A stretch of 64,000 nucleotides of DNA from Alphaproteobacteria bacterium (GTDB taxonomy: Bacteria; Pseudomonadota; Alphaproteobacteria; Rhodospirillales; Casp-alpha2). The stretch is taken from assembly GCA_014382345.1 (NCBI GenBank), contig JACNJX010000039.1, positions 1 to 64,000 on the forward strand, written 5' to 3'. The notes beneath the pieces are model-generated. The model searched no databases, was not told where the DNA came from, and saw only the letters and a list, made by a program, of their open reading frames with translations. Shown here piece after piece: positions 1 through 7,790 of the stretch (its first letter is position 1; every line of letters starts with the position of its first letter). The translations under genes and the position numbers were made by a program.

Positions 1-77
1 CGCTGGCTGCGGTTTCCTGCCCGGTCGTCGGCCAGAACCCAGATTTCAGGTGTTTTGTTTGTTCCCGTATCGGCCAT
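1..77 (-). CDS. ELM1-family protein, N-terminal fragment (cut by window edge)
   Basis: Reading leftwards from an ATG at 77, the first codons give MADTGTNKTPEIWVLADDRA and continue GNRSQ. The motif I-W-V-L-x-D-x-x-A-G-x-x-x-Q is the start of the 'mitochondrial fission ELM1-like' (DUF1022) family, GT-B-fold-like proteins of unknown bacterial role. An AGGG ribosome-binding site lies about 8 bases before the ATG. Only about 25 residues are present, so the family call rests on one motif. Confidence 0.6.
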   Translation of the reverse strand, partial: MADTGTNKTPEIWVLADDRAGNRSQ

Positions 78-194
78 ATTCTGGACCCTACACCAAACGG
101 CAGCCCAAGAAAGCACCCGTGAAAAGGGTTCGCCTTCGACACAAGAGCGGACGCATCTTATAGTATGTCTGAGGAAGGAACCCGGAGTCCAATC

Positions 195-515
195 ATGACC
201 GATCCCGTAACCGCGAAATTCGCCCCAGGTGATCTGGTCCTGCATAGCCTGTTCGATTACCGGGGCGTGGTGGTGGACCTGGACCCGCATTTCCTGGGTT
301 CCGAGGAATGGTACACCAACGTCGCCAAATCCCGTCCGCCGAAGGACCGGCCCTGGTATCATGTCCTGGTCGATGGCGGCGATATCCGCACTTATGTCGC
401 CGAACGCAACCTGGAAGCCGACCCCTCCGGCCAACCCATCAGCCATCCCGATATCAGCGATTATTTCCTGAAGCTTGGCGATGACGGCTATGTCCCCCTT
501 CGTAATGGAAACTAA
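195..515 (+). CDS. hspQ: Heat shock protein HspQ (YccV-like, hemimethylated-DNA-binding fold)
   Basis: This small cytoplasmic protein of 106 residues matches the HspQ/YccV family: K-F-x-x-G-D-L-V-x-H near the N-terminus, then F-D-Y-R-G-V-V-V-D-L-D-P, a central W-Y (residues about 48-65) and a late Y-V-A-E-R-N-L strand. In enterobacteria HspQ is a heat-induced specificity-enhancing factor for Lon protease; that role is family knowledge, not shown here. A start at 165 is possible, but the ATG at 195 has GGAG seven bases upstream and gives the usual length, so I prefer it. The gene stands alone and converges on the minus-strand TPR gene three bases downstream. Confidence 0.85.
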   Translation: MTDPVTAKFAPGDLVLHSLFDYRGVVVDLDPHFLGSEEWYTNVAKSRPPKDRPWYHVLVDGGDIRTYVAERNLEADPSGQPISHPDISDYFLKLGDDGYVPLRNGN

Positions 516-518
516 GGG

Positions 519-1943
519 CTAAGACCTTTTTTTCCTGACCGCCTCGATCATTCCGCCGATAACATCGCTCCAGTTGCCCGCGGTTTGTTGCCGGAACAGC
601 CTGAGCGAGGGATACCAGGGGCTGTCCCCACGCTCCCTTTGCCAGTACCAGATCGGCCGGGTGTCCAGCATGAGCAGCGTATCAACTCCCAGCCCCCCGG
701 CCATGTGGGCCGTGGTGTTGGAGATCGTCACCACCATATCAAGCGCCGCGACCTGGGCGGCGAAACCATCCAGGTCGATCATCTGGTCCACGTCTTCGTC
801 GTGCAGGATGTCGATGCCGGTGCGATCGGTAAACGCCTGTCGCTCTTCCGATGTGTCGCCGTATTGCAGATCAACGAAAGTCACGCCGGGCATCCGGAGC
901 AACGGTTCCAGGGCATCCAGGGTCATCGACTTCTGTTCGGCGTAATGCGGACTTTTGCTGATCCATGCCAGACCGACAAGACAATCTTCGCCCCCGTCAC
1001 GGTATCGTTTTCGCAAGGCGGCGCTGCGCGCCTTATCGGTTTTCAGGTAAGCCCCGGTTTCTGGAAAGGAGGCCGCATTTGGCCTAAGCCAGCGTCCGAG
1101 GTCGGCCAGCGGCGCTTGGAAATCAAAGGGGGATGCTTCCTGCGATCCATCGGCGGAAAAACAGGTCACCTCGGGAAAAGAGCGGCCATAGAGGGGCACG
1201 AGCCGGGGGTCGCATTTTACGGTAACCGCCGCTCCTTTTTGCTGCAGTTCGGGGATCAGTCCGGCGAACAACAGGCTTTCGCCGACGCCCTGTTCCTCCC
1301 ACACAAGAATCCGCTTTCCGGTCAGGGATTCGCCCTCCCATAAAGGACGAGGATAGTTCGTTAATACATTGGAAAATTGAGGTGTTTTCCATCTCCATGA
1401 AAACGAATCCCATCCCTCCTCGAATTGGCCGGACAACAACAGAAGGGTCGCCAGATTGTTATGCGCCTCGGCATAATCCGGATTGATGGCAGAGGCGTTT
1501 CGATAGCTGGCGATGGCGTCGTCCAGCCGCCCGAGCCTTTGGTGTAAGGCGCCCAGGTTGTTGTGGGGATCTGCGTATTCCGGATTGATCTCGATTGCAC
1601 GGCGGTAACACGCCTCGGCGTCTTCCATGCGGCCCTGGTCGAAATAAACGACGCCCAGATTGCTGTGCGCTTCGGCAAAGTCGGGTTTAAGAGAAATGGC
1701 GGCGGCGATCAAACCGGCGGCCAGTTCCAGTTCGCCCAGCCGGTGGGATATAACCCCCAGCAGATGCACGGCATCCACCTGTTCGGGATTATGGGTATGG
1801 ATTTGCTGATAGACGTCCGCCGCCCCGGACAGGTCGCCGGTGTCCTGTCGACTTTTCCCAAATTCCAGGGCTTCGGAGATGGTCATATGCCGAACGTCCC
1901 CGTCGACCAGGATGTCCAGTCTTTCAGGCATCTGGGCAGCCAT
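519..1943 (-). CDS. TPR protein with C-terminal family-9-like glycosyltransferase domain
   Basis: Residues about 20-195 hold four or five tetratricopeptide repeats (for example A-E-A-H-S-N-L-G-V-V-Y-F-D-Q-G-R and A-D-P-H-N-N-L-G-A-L-H-Q-R-L-G-R). The C-terminal half, beginning at G-K-R-I-L-V-W-E-E-Q-G-V-G-E, resembles the ADP-heptose-type (GT9-like) domains found behind TPR arrays in Magnetospirillum-like bacteria. It ends with the nucleotide-sugar-site-like stretch V-T-I-S-N-T-T-A-H-M-A-G-G-L-G. It probably modifies a glycan or protein on the cell surface; donor and acceptor are unknown. No start has a convincing ribosome-binding site: an upstream TTG (1955) and ATGs at 1943 and 1931 are all possible. 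It is divergent from the glycosyltransferase-like gene at 2041. Confidence 0.7.
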   Translation of the reverse strand: MAAQMPERLDILVDGDVRHMTISEALEFGKSRQDTGDLSGAADVYQQIHTHNPEQVDAVHLLGVISHRLGELELAAGLIAAAISLKPDFAEAHSNLGVVYFDQGRMEDAEACYRRAIEINPEYADPHNNLGALHQRLGRLDDAIASYRNASAINPDYAEAHNNLATLLLLSGQFEEGWDSFSWRWKTPQFSNVLTNYPRPLWEGESLTGKRILVWEEQGVGESLLFAGLIPELQQKGAAVTVKCDPRLVPLYGRSFPEVTCFSADGSQEASPFDFQAPLADLGRWLRPNAASFPETGAYLKTDKARSAALRKRYRDGGEDCLVGLAWISKSPHYAEQKSMTLDALEPLLRMPGVTFVDLQYGDTSEERQAFTDRTGIDILHDEDVDQMIDLDGFAAQVAALDMVVTISNTTAHMAGGLGVDTLLMLDTRPIWYWQRERGDSPWYPSLRLFRQQTAGNWSDVIGGMIEAVRKKRS

Positions 1944-2040
1944 ACGGATGGGCAATCAGGCGGGATGGTTTCAAGTTGTTCATTTACCAAATAAACTCCA
2001 AGGACAAGATGAGGGCAAGGACGCCCGAAAAAGGACGGCA

Positions 2041-2754
2041 ATGGCAACTTTCGTATTTCTTCATGTCGGCGATGATACGGACCTGCCGGAAATTCTTTCC
2101 CGATCTATTCGCGCGCAAAATCCGAATGCCCGGATTATCCAGTGTACCGATTCTGAGACGCCCGACGTCAAGGGCGCCGATGAGGTCAGCCGTCATGACG
2201 GAAACCCGGAAATGATGATGACGTTCCGGCTGCAAGCCTTTTCCCGCCTACGGTTGCGTGAACCGGCGCTGTATCTGGATACGGACATGATCTGCGTCGC
2301 GCCGATTGACCCGATGGACATTATTGATGGCCGGGACGCCGCCGTTTGCGAAAGAAGCTACGAAAGGGACGAGCTGTTCCGAACCGACCACCCGCACCCG
2401 GGCCTGACGAAACGCGGCTGGACGTTTTCGGAATATGCAGGAAAAAAGCTTTTCGAGACCTTTCCCTATGTCGCCTGTGCGACGATCACCCGCGATCACG
2501 GATTCTGGGACGATTGCCTGGGAATCCTGGGCGGCCTCGATGAGAAATACCACGTCTGGTACGGCGACCAGGAAGCCATTCGCCGGGTCGTGGAAAGCAC
2601 CAGCCGCCAAATCGGCACCATTCCGGAAGACCGCTTCGGCCACCTGCCGGGATCGCCCGACCCGGTATCAGGCGCACCGGTGCTGCTGCATTTCAAGGGG
2701 CAGGAACGAAAACAGATGATGATCGAATTGGGCCGGGAAAACGGCTTTCTTTAG
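2041..2754 (+). CDS. Putative glycosyltransferase with DxD motif
   Basis: The 237-residue product has the GT-A-like pattern of a beta-strand followed by L-Y-L-D-T-D-M-I-C-V (about residues 78-87). The D-T-D is a likely metal/nucleotide-sugar-binding DxD. A late G-D-Q-E-A-I-R and H-F-K-G also fit sugar-nucleotide transferases. There is no signal peptide or membrane segment, so it should be cytoplasmic. I place the start at the ATG at 2041 because MATFVFLHVGDD begins the domain; upstream codons in frame overlap the divergent TPR gene. Its stop overlaps the stop of the convergent TPR-sulfotransferase by four bases. Specific substrate unknown. Confidence 0.6.
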   Translation: MATFVFLHVGDDTDLPEILSRSIRAQNPNARIIQCTDSETPDVKGADEVSRHDGNPEMMMTFRLQAFSRLRLREPALYLDTDMICVAPIDPMDIIDGRDAAVCERSYERDELFRTDHPHPGLTKRGWTFSEYAGKKLFETFPYVACATITRDHGFWDDCLGILGGLDEKYHVWYGDQEAIRRVVESTSRQIGTIPEDRFGHLPGSPDPVSGAPVLLHFKGQERKQMMIELGRENGFL

Positions 2755-4817
2755 GAAGCAAGTGTATCTTTCAGCGGCCCCAGATACGGCGCATACCCCC
2801 CGGCCTTGCCGACGGCGTCCCTGTAGAGCGGCTTGCGGACCTGCCAGTTCGACGCGGTTTGTACGTATCGTTCGGATTTGTGGAAATCGAGGCAGGTCTC
2901 GTCCCATTCCAGCCCCAAAAACTCAATAATCCGGCGGCTAGCGGCTTCCTGGTCTTCAATGATGTCTTCGTAGGCAACATCCAGAATCGGTAACGGCAGA
3001 ACGGCTTTCCAATGCTCCATCAGGCGCGCGCAGGCGTTCTGATACCGCCCGATATCCTCCAGATCGCAGTCCCAGACGTGGGGCGCCGTGAAAAGCTGGC
3101 GGAAACACGAAAGCCCGGTGTCCAAAGGGTCCCGACGGCAATATAGGACGTGGGCATCCGGGAACATCAGCTGGATTTGCCCCAGATGCAACCAGTTGAA
3201 GGGCGTCTTGTCGGTGATCCGGGCAGCTCCGTCGGTGCCTCTGGTCAATGCGCTCAGGTAGGTTTCCGCCTTCTCGGTGATGTCTGCGTCTTCGGCGGCG
3301 GCCAATTCCCCGTCATCTCCGAAGAGTTTCCGGACCCGGTCCAGTTCTCCCTGCCCCGCGGCCTGCGGATGGCTGGCGATGATCTGTTCGACCAGCGTTG
3401 TTCCGGAACGTGGCGTGCCGACGATAAATACGGGCAAATCCGACGGATCGCCCGCATCCCGGCGGTCTGTGAACAGGTCGGCGGGATAAGCGGATATGAT
3501 GGCGTCCACCCGGCGATCGAAGGCATCGGCGTCGAAGCTATGGCCTGCGGTTTCCAACCGGCTTTTCCGGAGTTGGTTGCCGACGTCGAAATCGGCAAAC
3601 GCGGTCTCAAAATTGCCCCGCTGGCCGTTAATCTCGCCGAGGGCGAAATGCAGCCGGATCCGGTCCGTGTCCGGCAAAAGCTTGTCCATCAGAAGCTCCC
3701 GGATGGCGCCGATGGCGACCTCATCGTAGGTTCCGCCGATGGCGGTCGCCAGATTGTATTGCGCCTCACCCAGAGACGGTTTGTTTTCCACCGCGCGCTT
3801 GAAACTTTCCGTCGCCTCCTCAAGACGCCCGGCGGCCAACAACACCGCGCCCAGGCCGGAATGCGCTTCGGCCAGGTTTTCAAAAGTCTGCAAAATCGCC
3901 CGGTATTGTTTCTCCGCCCCCTCCACCTCGCCGTTTCTGAACAGGGCGGCGGCCAGATTCAGCATGGCGTCGGCATAGTTTTCGCGAAGACCGCTTGCCG
4001 TCTCGAAAGACGCGATCGCGCCTTGCCAGTCTTCCTTTTTGCAGAGCACGTTGCCCAGGCTGTTGTGGGCTTCGGCAAAATCGGGATTGATTTTCAACGC
4101 CTCCCGGCATTCCTCTTCCGCCGCGTCCAGTTCTCCCGCCTGGCGTAGCGCGACCGCCAGATTGGCGCGTGCCATAAGGGCCTCCGGGTTGATTGTCAGA
4201 GCCGCCCGGTAGGCGTCCACCGCCGTCAGGGGCTCGCCGGAGCGCAGCAGGATATTGCCGAGATTGAGGCACGCCTCCATATAGGACGGGTTCAACTCAA
4301 TGGCGCGGACGGCGGCGTCCTGGGCTTCGTCCATGCGCCCCTGAACCTCCAGGGAAACAGCCAGATTGTTGTGCGCCTCGGCATGGGACGGGTCCATATC
4401 TATGACGTGGCGACAGGCGGCCTCGGCTTCCTGCGGGCGTCCCAGCAGATTCATGATGGCTCCGCAGTTGGCGTGCAGGGCCGGGTCCGTGTCGTTGCGG
4501 GTGGTCGCCTCCAGGATCATCTCCCCGGCGTCATCGAGGCGGCTTTCGGAATAGGCGATCATGGCCAGGGTGTGAAAGGGCTCGAAATTGAACGGGTCCA
4601 GTTGCGTCGCTTCGCGCAAAAGGTCTTGCGCGGCTTCCGCATCGCCCTCGTTAAGGCGGGTTTCAGCCTGCTGCATCAGGGCCTTTGCCGCGTTTGGGGC
4701 AGCATTGGGAACTGCGTTGGGAGAATTGGGTCCAGGCGACTGGGCGGAACCCGGGGCGTCCTGTTGGCCACCCCGTTTGGCGTCACGTTTTTGTTGCCGG
4801 CGTTCCTTGCGGTTCAT
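2751..4817 (-). CDS. TPR-repeat protein with C-terminal sulfotransferase domain
   Basis: The 688-residue protein starts with a basic, Q/P/N-rich segment. About ten tetratricopeptide repeats follow (roughly residues 45-390), then a sulfotransferase domain. The PAPS 5'-phosphosulfate loop is FIVGTPRSGTTLVEQ (residues 464 onward); D-K-T-P and Y-C-R-R-D-P-L-D-T-G-L-S-C-F are the 3'-phosphate region. The closing Y-V-Q-T-A-S-N-W-Q-V-R-K-P-L-Y is typical of TPR-sulfotransferases. These enzymes transfer sulfate from PAPS to a hydroxyl or amine; the acceptor here is unknown, though the neighbouring glycosyltransferase-like genes suggest a surface glycan or glycoprotein. There is no signal peptide. No strong ribosome-binding site precedes the ATG at 4817. 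Confidence 0.8.
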   Translation of the reverse strand: MNRKERRQQKRDAKRGGQQDAPGSAQSPGPNSPNAVPNAAPNAAKALMQQAETRLNEGDAEAAQDLLREATQLDPFNFEPFHTLAMIAYSESRLDDAGEMILEATTRNDTDPALHANCGAIMNLLGRPQEAEAACRHVIDMDPSHAEAHNNLAVSLEVQGRMDEAQDAAVRAIELNPSYMEACLNLGNILLRSGEPLTAVDAYRAALTINPEALMARANLAVALRQAGELDAAEEECREALKINPDFAEAHNSLGNVLCKKEDWQGAIASFETASGLRENYADAMLNLAAALFRNGEVEGAEKQYRAILQTFENLAEAHSGLGAVLLAAGRLEEATESFKRAVENKPSLGEAQYNLATAIGGTYDEVAIGAIRELLMDKLLPDTDRIRLHFALGEINGQRGNFETAFADFDVGNQLRKSRLETAGHSFDADAFDRRVDAIISAYPADLFTDRRDAGDPSDLPVFIVGTPRSGTTLVEQIIASHPQAAGQGELDRVRKLFGDDGELAAAEDADITEKAETYLSALTRGTDGAARITDKTPFNWLHLGQIQLMFPDAHVLYCRRDPLDTGLSCFRQLFTAPHVWDCDLEDIGRYQNACARLMEHWKAVLPLPILDVAYEDIIEDQEAASRRIIEFLGLEWDETCLDFHKSERYVQTASNWQVRKPLYRDAVGKAGGYAPYLGPLKDTLAS

Positions 4818-4839
4818 GCCATGAGACCGGGTCCAGCCG

Positions 4840-5886
4840 TCAGTCCACGAGCTGGCGGCTGTCTTCGATTTCCTTGGAATCGGAGGCCAGATCGTGTCCG
4901 GCGAAGGTCGGATACAGCCCCAGAACCCTGCCGCGCTGCTGAATCAGGCCGAGTACGGCGTCGATAAACGGCGTGTCGATATCAACCAGACGGCCCATTT
5001 CCTGAACCGCCGTGACCAGGGCGTCGATTTCCATCGGCCTGTTGCTCTCAAGGTCCTGCAACATGGAGGTTTTGTGCGGTCCAACGTCGGCGGCTCCGTT
5101 GATGCGCCGGTGCACATCGACCCGGAAATGCACGCCCAGGGTCTCTGCGATTTCCTGCGCTTCCAGCATCATGCTGCGCGACAGCATGCGGGTCAGCGGG
5201 TCGGTGGCAACGACATCGAGAGTGGCTCCGGTGAGCGCGCTGATCGGGTTGAAGCACAGGTTGCCCCAAAGCTTGATCCAGATATCGTCGCGGATATTGT
5301 CGCGCACCGGCGCTTTCAGACCGGCGTCGTTCATGGCGTCGCTTAGCTTCTGGATGCGCTCGGTCGTGGTGCCGTCGGGTTCGCCCAGGGTGAACTTGTT
5401 GCCGTAGACGTGTTTGATGACGCCCGGCTTGATGATTTCCGTGGCCGGGTAGACAACGCTGCCGATGGCGCGCTCAGGCCCGATGGTCTTCCACTGCCAG
5501 GCACCGGGGTCGACGCTTTCCAGCCGGTGGTTTTCGTGTGTGCCCTCGAGCTTGTAGAAATACCACCAGGGAACGCCGTTCATCGCCGTGACCACGGCGG
5601 TATCCGGCCCCATAAGCGGCGCCAGCCGTTCGGCGGCGTCATAGGCCTGATGGGCCTTTAGTGTGACGAAAACATAATCCTGGGGGCCTGCCTCTTCGGG
5701 GTCGTCGGTGCACAGACAGTCATGGGCGACGCGTTCTTCGCCGTCAATCAACAGCTTGAGGCCATTTTCTTTCATCGCCTTCAGGTGCGGGCCCCGTGCG
5801 ATCAGGGATACGTCCTGCCCGGCAAGCGACAACTGGACACCCAGGTAGCCGCCGATGGCGCCGGCGCCGTAAATTGCAATTTTAAT
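4840..5886 (-). CDS. 2-dehydropantoate 2-reductase (ApbA/PanE) family, probable ATT start
   Basis: The protein (348 residues) has the ketopantoate reductase fold. An N-terminal NADPH Rossmann motif, G-A-G-A-I-G-G-Y-L-G, begins at residue 7, a central K-L-W-G-N-L-C-F-N-P-I-S-A-L-T lysine region follows, and an all-helical C-terminal domain ends it. Family members normally begin MKIAIYGAGAIGG; here the aligned first codon is ATT at 5886, with a GAGGAG ribosome-binding site exactly seven bases upstream. The only ATG further upstream (5967) adds 27 residues unlike the family and has no ribosome-binding site. I therefore infer an ATT start. PanE makes pantoate for coenzyme A; several paralogues have other substrates, so the exact reaction is uncertain. 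It is divergent from pyrE. Confidence 0.75.
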   Translation of the reverse strand: MKIAIYGAGAIGGYLGVQLSLAGQDVSLIARGPHLKAMKENGLKLLIDGEERVAHDCLCTDDPEEAGPQDYVFVTLKAHQAYDAAERLAPLMGPDTAVVTAMNGVPWWYFYKLEGTHENHRLESVDPGAWQWKTIGPERAIGSVVYPATEIIKPGVIKHVYGNKFTLGEPDGTTTERIQKLSDAMNDAGLKAPVRDNIRDDIWIKLWGNLCFNPISALTGATLDVVATDPLTRMLSRSMMLEAQEIAETLGVHFRVDVHRRINGAADVGPHKTSMLQDLESNRPMEIDALVTAVQEMGRLVDIDTPFIDAVLGLIQQRGRVLGLYPTFAGHDLASDSKEIEDSRQLVD

Positions 5887-5905
5887 TGGTCTTCTCCTCG
5901 CCCAT
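5882..5905 (-). promoter_or_regulatory. Overlapping 7-codon leader frame and Shine-Dalgarno at the ATT-start gene
   Basis: On the minus strand an ATG at 5905 opens a frame reading M-G-E-E-K-T-N-stop. The GAGGAG inside it is the ribosome-binding site of the reductase gene, and its TAA stop (5884-5882) shares a base with the ATT codon at 5886-5884. Such overlap could couple translation of the reductase to the leader. The mini-frame itself has no strong ribosome-binding site, so it may be chance. Confidence 0.3.
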
Positions 5906-6090
5906 TTGCTCGTTTCGGCTCTTTGTCCGAATTGGCACCAGGGAACCTGGGACAGGCTCCGTGGCATACCACGACTTCTAAGTATCCAAAATACTGCGCT
6001 TTTTCAAACGCTAATTCGCCCATTCCCCAGGATGAGTTGTCTCCAAGGCCGTTTGGCACTAAACAGGATTGTAAATTTTCTGGAGGCCAA

Positions 6091-6777
6091 ATGCCCATTT
6101 CCCGAACTGACGCTGACGCCGCCGCTGGCCTTGAGACAGCCCGTTTGCTGTTGGATATCAAGGCCGTCAACTTCCGGCCCGAAGAGCCCTATACCCTGAC
6201 GTCGGGTTGGGCCAGTCCGGTTTATATCGATTGCCGCTGGGTGATTTCTTTCCCCGAAGCCCGCTCCCGGATCATTCAGTTGGGCTGCGAAAAACTGGAC
6301 CGCGAAATCGGTTTTGATGCCATAGACGCCGTCGCCGGCGGGGAAACGGCAGGCATTCCCTACGCCGCCTGGATCGCCGAGGCCCGCGCCAAGCCGATGC
6401 TGTATGTGCGCAAAAAACCCAAGGGTTTCGGGCGCGACGCCCAGATTGAAGGAACCTTCAAGGAAGGCGAAAAGGTGTTGCTGGTCGAGGATTTGACCAC
6501 CGACGGCGGCTCCAAAATCGGGTTCGTCGATGCCTTGCGAAAGGCCGGTGGCGAGGTGACCGATATTTTCGTGGTGTTTTTCTACGGCGCCTTTCCGGGG
6601 GCCGAAGAAACCCTGAACAAAATGGGCGTCAACCTGCATTACCTTGCGAATTGGCAGGATGTCTTGAAGGTGGCGGAAGAAGGCCAATATTTCAATCAGG
6701 CGGCGAACGACGGCGTTCGCGCCTTTCTTGATGACCCAGTGAGCTGGTCGAAAGATCACGGCGGGCGCGGCGAATAA
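6091..6777 (+). CDS. pyrE: Orotate phosphoribosyltransferase
   Basis: PyrE joins orotate to PRPP to form orotidine monophosphate in pyrimidine synthesis. The PRPP loop V-L-L-V-E-D-L-T-T-D-G-G-S-K (about residues 129-142) is clear. So are the N-terminal substrate region (Y-T-L-T-S-G-W-A-S-P-V-Y-I-D) and the flexible-loop lysines L-Y-V-R-K-K-P-K-G-F-G. The 228-residue length fits the longer alphaproteobacterial PyrE form. The ATG at 6091 is preceded by TGGAGG four bases away. It is followed after 16 bases by the rhodanese gene on the same strand. Confidence 0.93.
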   Translation: MPISRTDADAAAGLETARLLLDIKAVNFRPEEPYTLTSGWASPVYIDCRWVISFPEARSRIIQLGCEKLDREIGFDAIDAVAGGETAGIPYAAWIAEARAKPMLYVRKKPKGFGRDAQIEGTFKEGEKVLLVEDLTTDGGSKIGFVDALRKAGGEVTDIFVVFFYGAFPGAEETLNKMGVNLHYLANWQDVLKVAEEGQYFNQAANDGVRAFLDDPVSWSKDHGGRGE

Positions 6778-6793
6778 AAAAGAAAGTTCCGAA

Positions 6794-7717
6794 ATGAAAA
6801 AAACTGTTCTGCTGTTCATTCTGGCGTTCCTGAGCGCCCTTCCCGTCAAGGCGCAGGGCAAGGCAACGCCGCTTGTCGACGTCGCCTGGGTCAAGGCCAA
6901 TATCGGCAAGCCGGGCATCGTGTTCCTGGATGTCCGGGGCTCCGCCGGGGCGTTCAAGGCCGGCCATATTCCGGGCGCGATCTTTACCTCCTACGGGCGG
7001 GACAAGTGGCGGATTAAGAACAAAAAAGGCGTGCGCGGCATGCTGCCGCCGGTGAAGGATCTGGAAAAACTGATTGGCGGACGCCTTGGCATCGGCAACG
7101 GAGACCATGTGGTTTTGACACCGGGCGGTTACAGCGCCGGCGAAATGGGCGTGGCGACCCGCATATACTGGACCTTTAAGGTGTTGGGCCACGACGCGGT
7201 GTCTATCCTCGATGGCGGCCTGGATAGCTATGTTTCCGACAAAAAAAATCCCCTTGAAAAAACCTACAGCCCGCCCCAACCAAAGGCCTTCAAATCCAAT
7301 TTCCGCGCGGAACTACTGGCCACGGCGGGTGATGTCAAAAAGGCGCTCGCCGGTAACGGCACGGCTCTTTTAGACAGCCGGCCCAACGACCAGTACCTGG
7401 GGATCAATAAAAGCGGTTCTGTCAAACGGTCCGGGACCCTGAAAGGGGCAATCAACGTGCCCGGGAAATGGACGACGGTAAACGACGGCGGAAAATTCCG
7501 CACTGCGGACGTTCTCAGGCGCCTATACGCCAGCGCCAAGGCGCCGACGGACAGTAAGGCGATCATGTTCTGCAACACCGGTCATTGGGCGTCGCTGGGA
7601 TGGTTCGTCCATTTCGAGTTGCTCGGCAACAAACAGACGAAAATGTACGACGGCTCCATGGCCGACTGGTCCGTCAATCCCGCCAACCCGATGGAACAGC
7701 GCGTCAAGTTGAAGTAG
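6794..7717 (+). CDS. Exported two-domain rhodanese (sulfurtransferase)
   Basis: A signal peptide is visible (M-K-K-T, hydrophobic core, cleavage after P-V-K-A or A-Q, residues 1-21). Two rhodanese domains follow: the first at about 28-145 (V-F-L-D-V-R-G, A-G-H-I-P-G-A-I) lacks the catalytic cysteine. The second, at about 170-300, has the active-site loop M-F-C-N-T-G-H-W-A-S with the cysteine that carries persulfide sulfur. Thiosulfate or 3-mercaptopyruvate could be the donor. It should act in the periplasm. The ABC transporter genes follow on the same strand, starting 73 bases downstream, so a common transcript is possible but not obvious. Confidence 0.82.
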   Translation: MKKTVLLFILAFLSALPVKAQGKATPLVDVAWVKANIGKPGIVFLDVRGSAGAFKAGHIPGAIFTSYGRDKWRIKNKKGVRGMLPPVKDLEKLIGGRLGIGNGDHVVLTPGGYSAGEMGVATRIYWTFKVLGHDAVSILDGGLDSYVSDKKNPLEKTYSPPQPKAFKSNFRAELLATAGDVKKALAGNGTALLDSRPNDQYLGINKSGSVKRSGTLKGAINVPGKWTTVNDGGKFRTADVLRRLYASAKAPTDSKAIMFCNTGHWASLGWFVHFELLGNKQTKMYDGSMADWSVNPANPMEQRVKLK

Positions 7718-7790
7718 GGACTTGCCGGTTTTCCCCGTGCTAAGGTCACGGCACCTGAAACCCCATGGAAGCACCTGGAAGGCCGTCTTG

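Noticed and set aside
5887-5967. ATG at 5967 as the start of the reductase gene
   Set aside because: The 27 extra residues match nothing in the family, and no ribosome-binding site precedes it.
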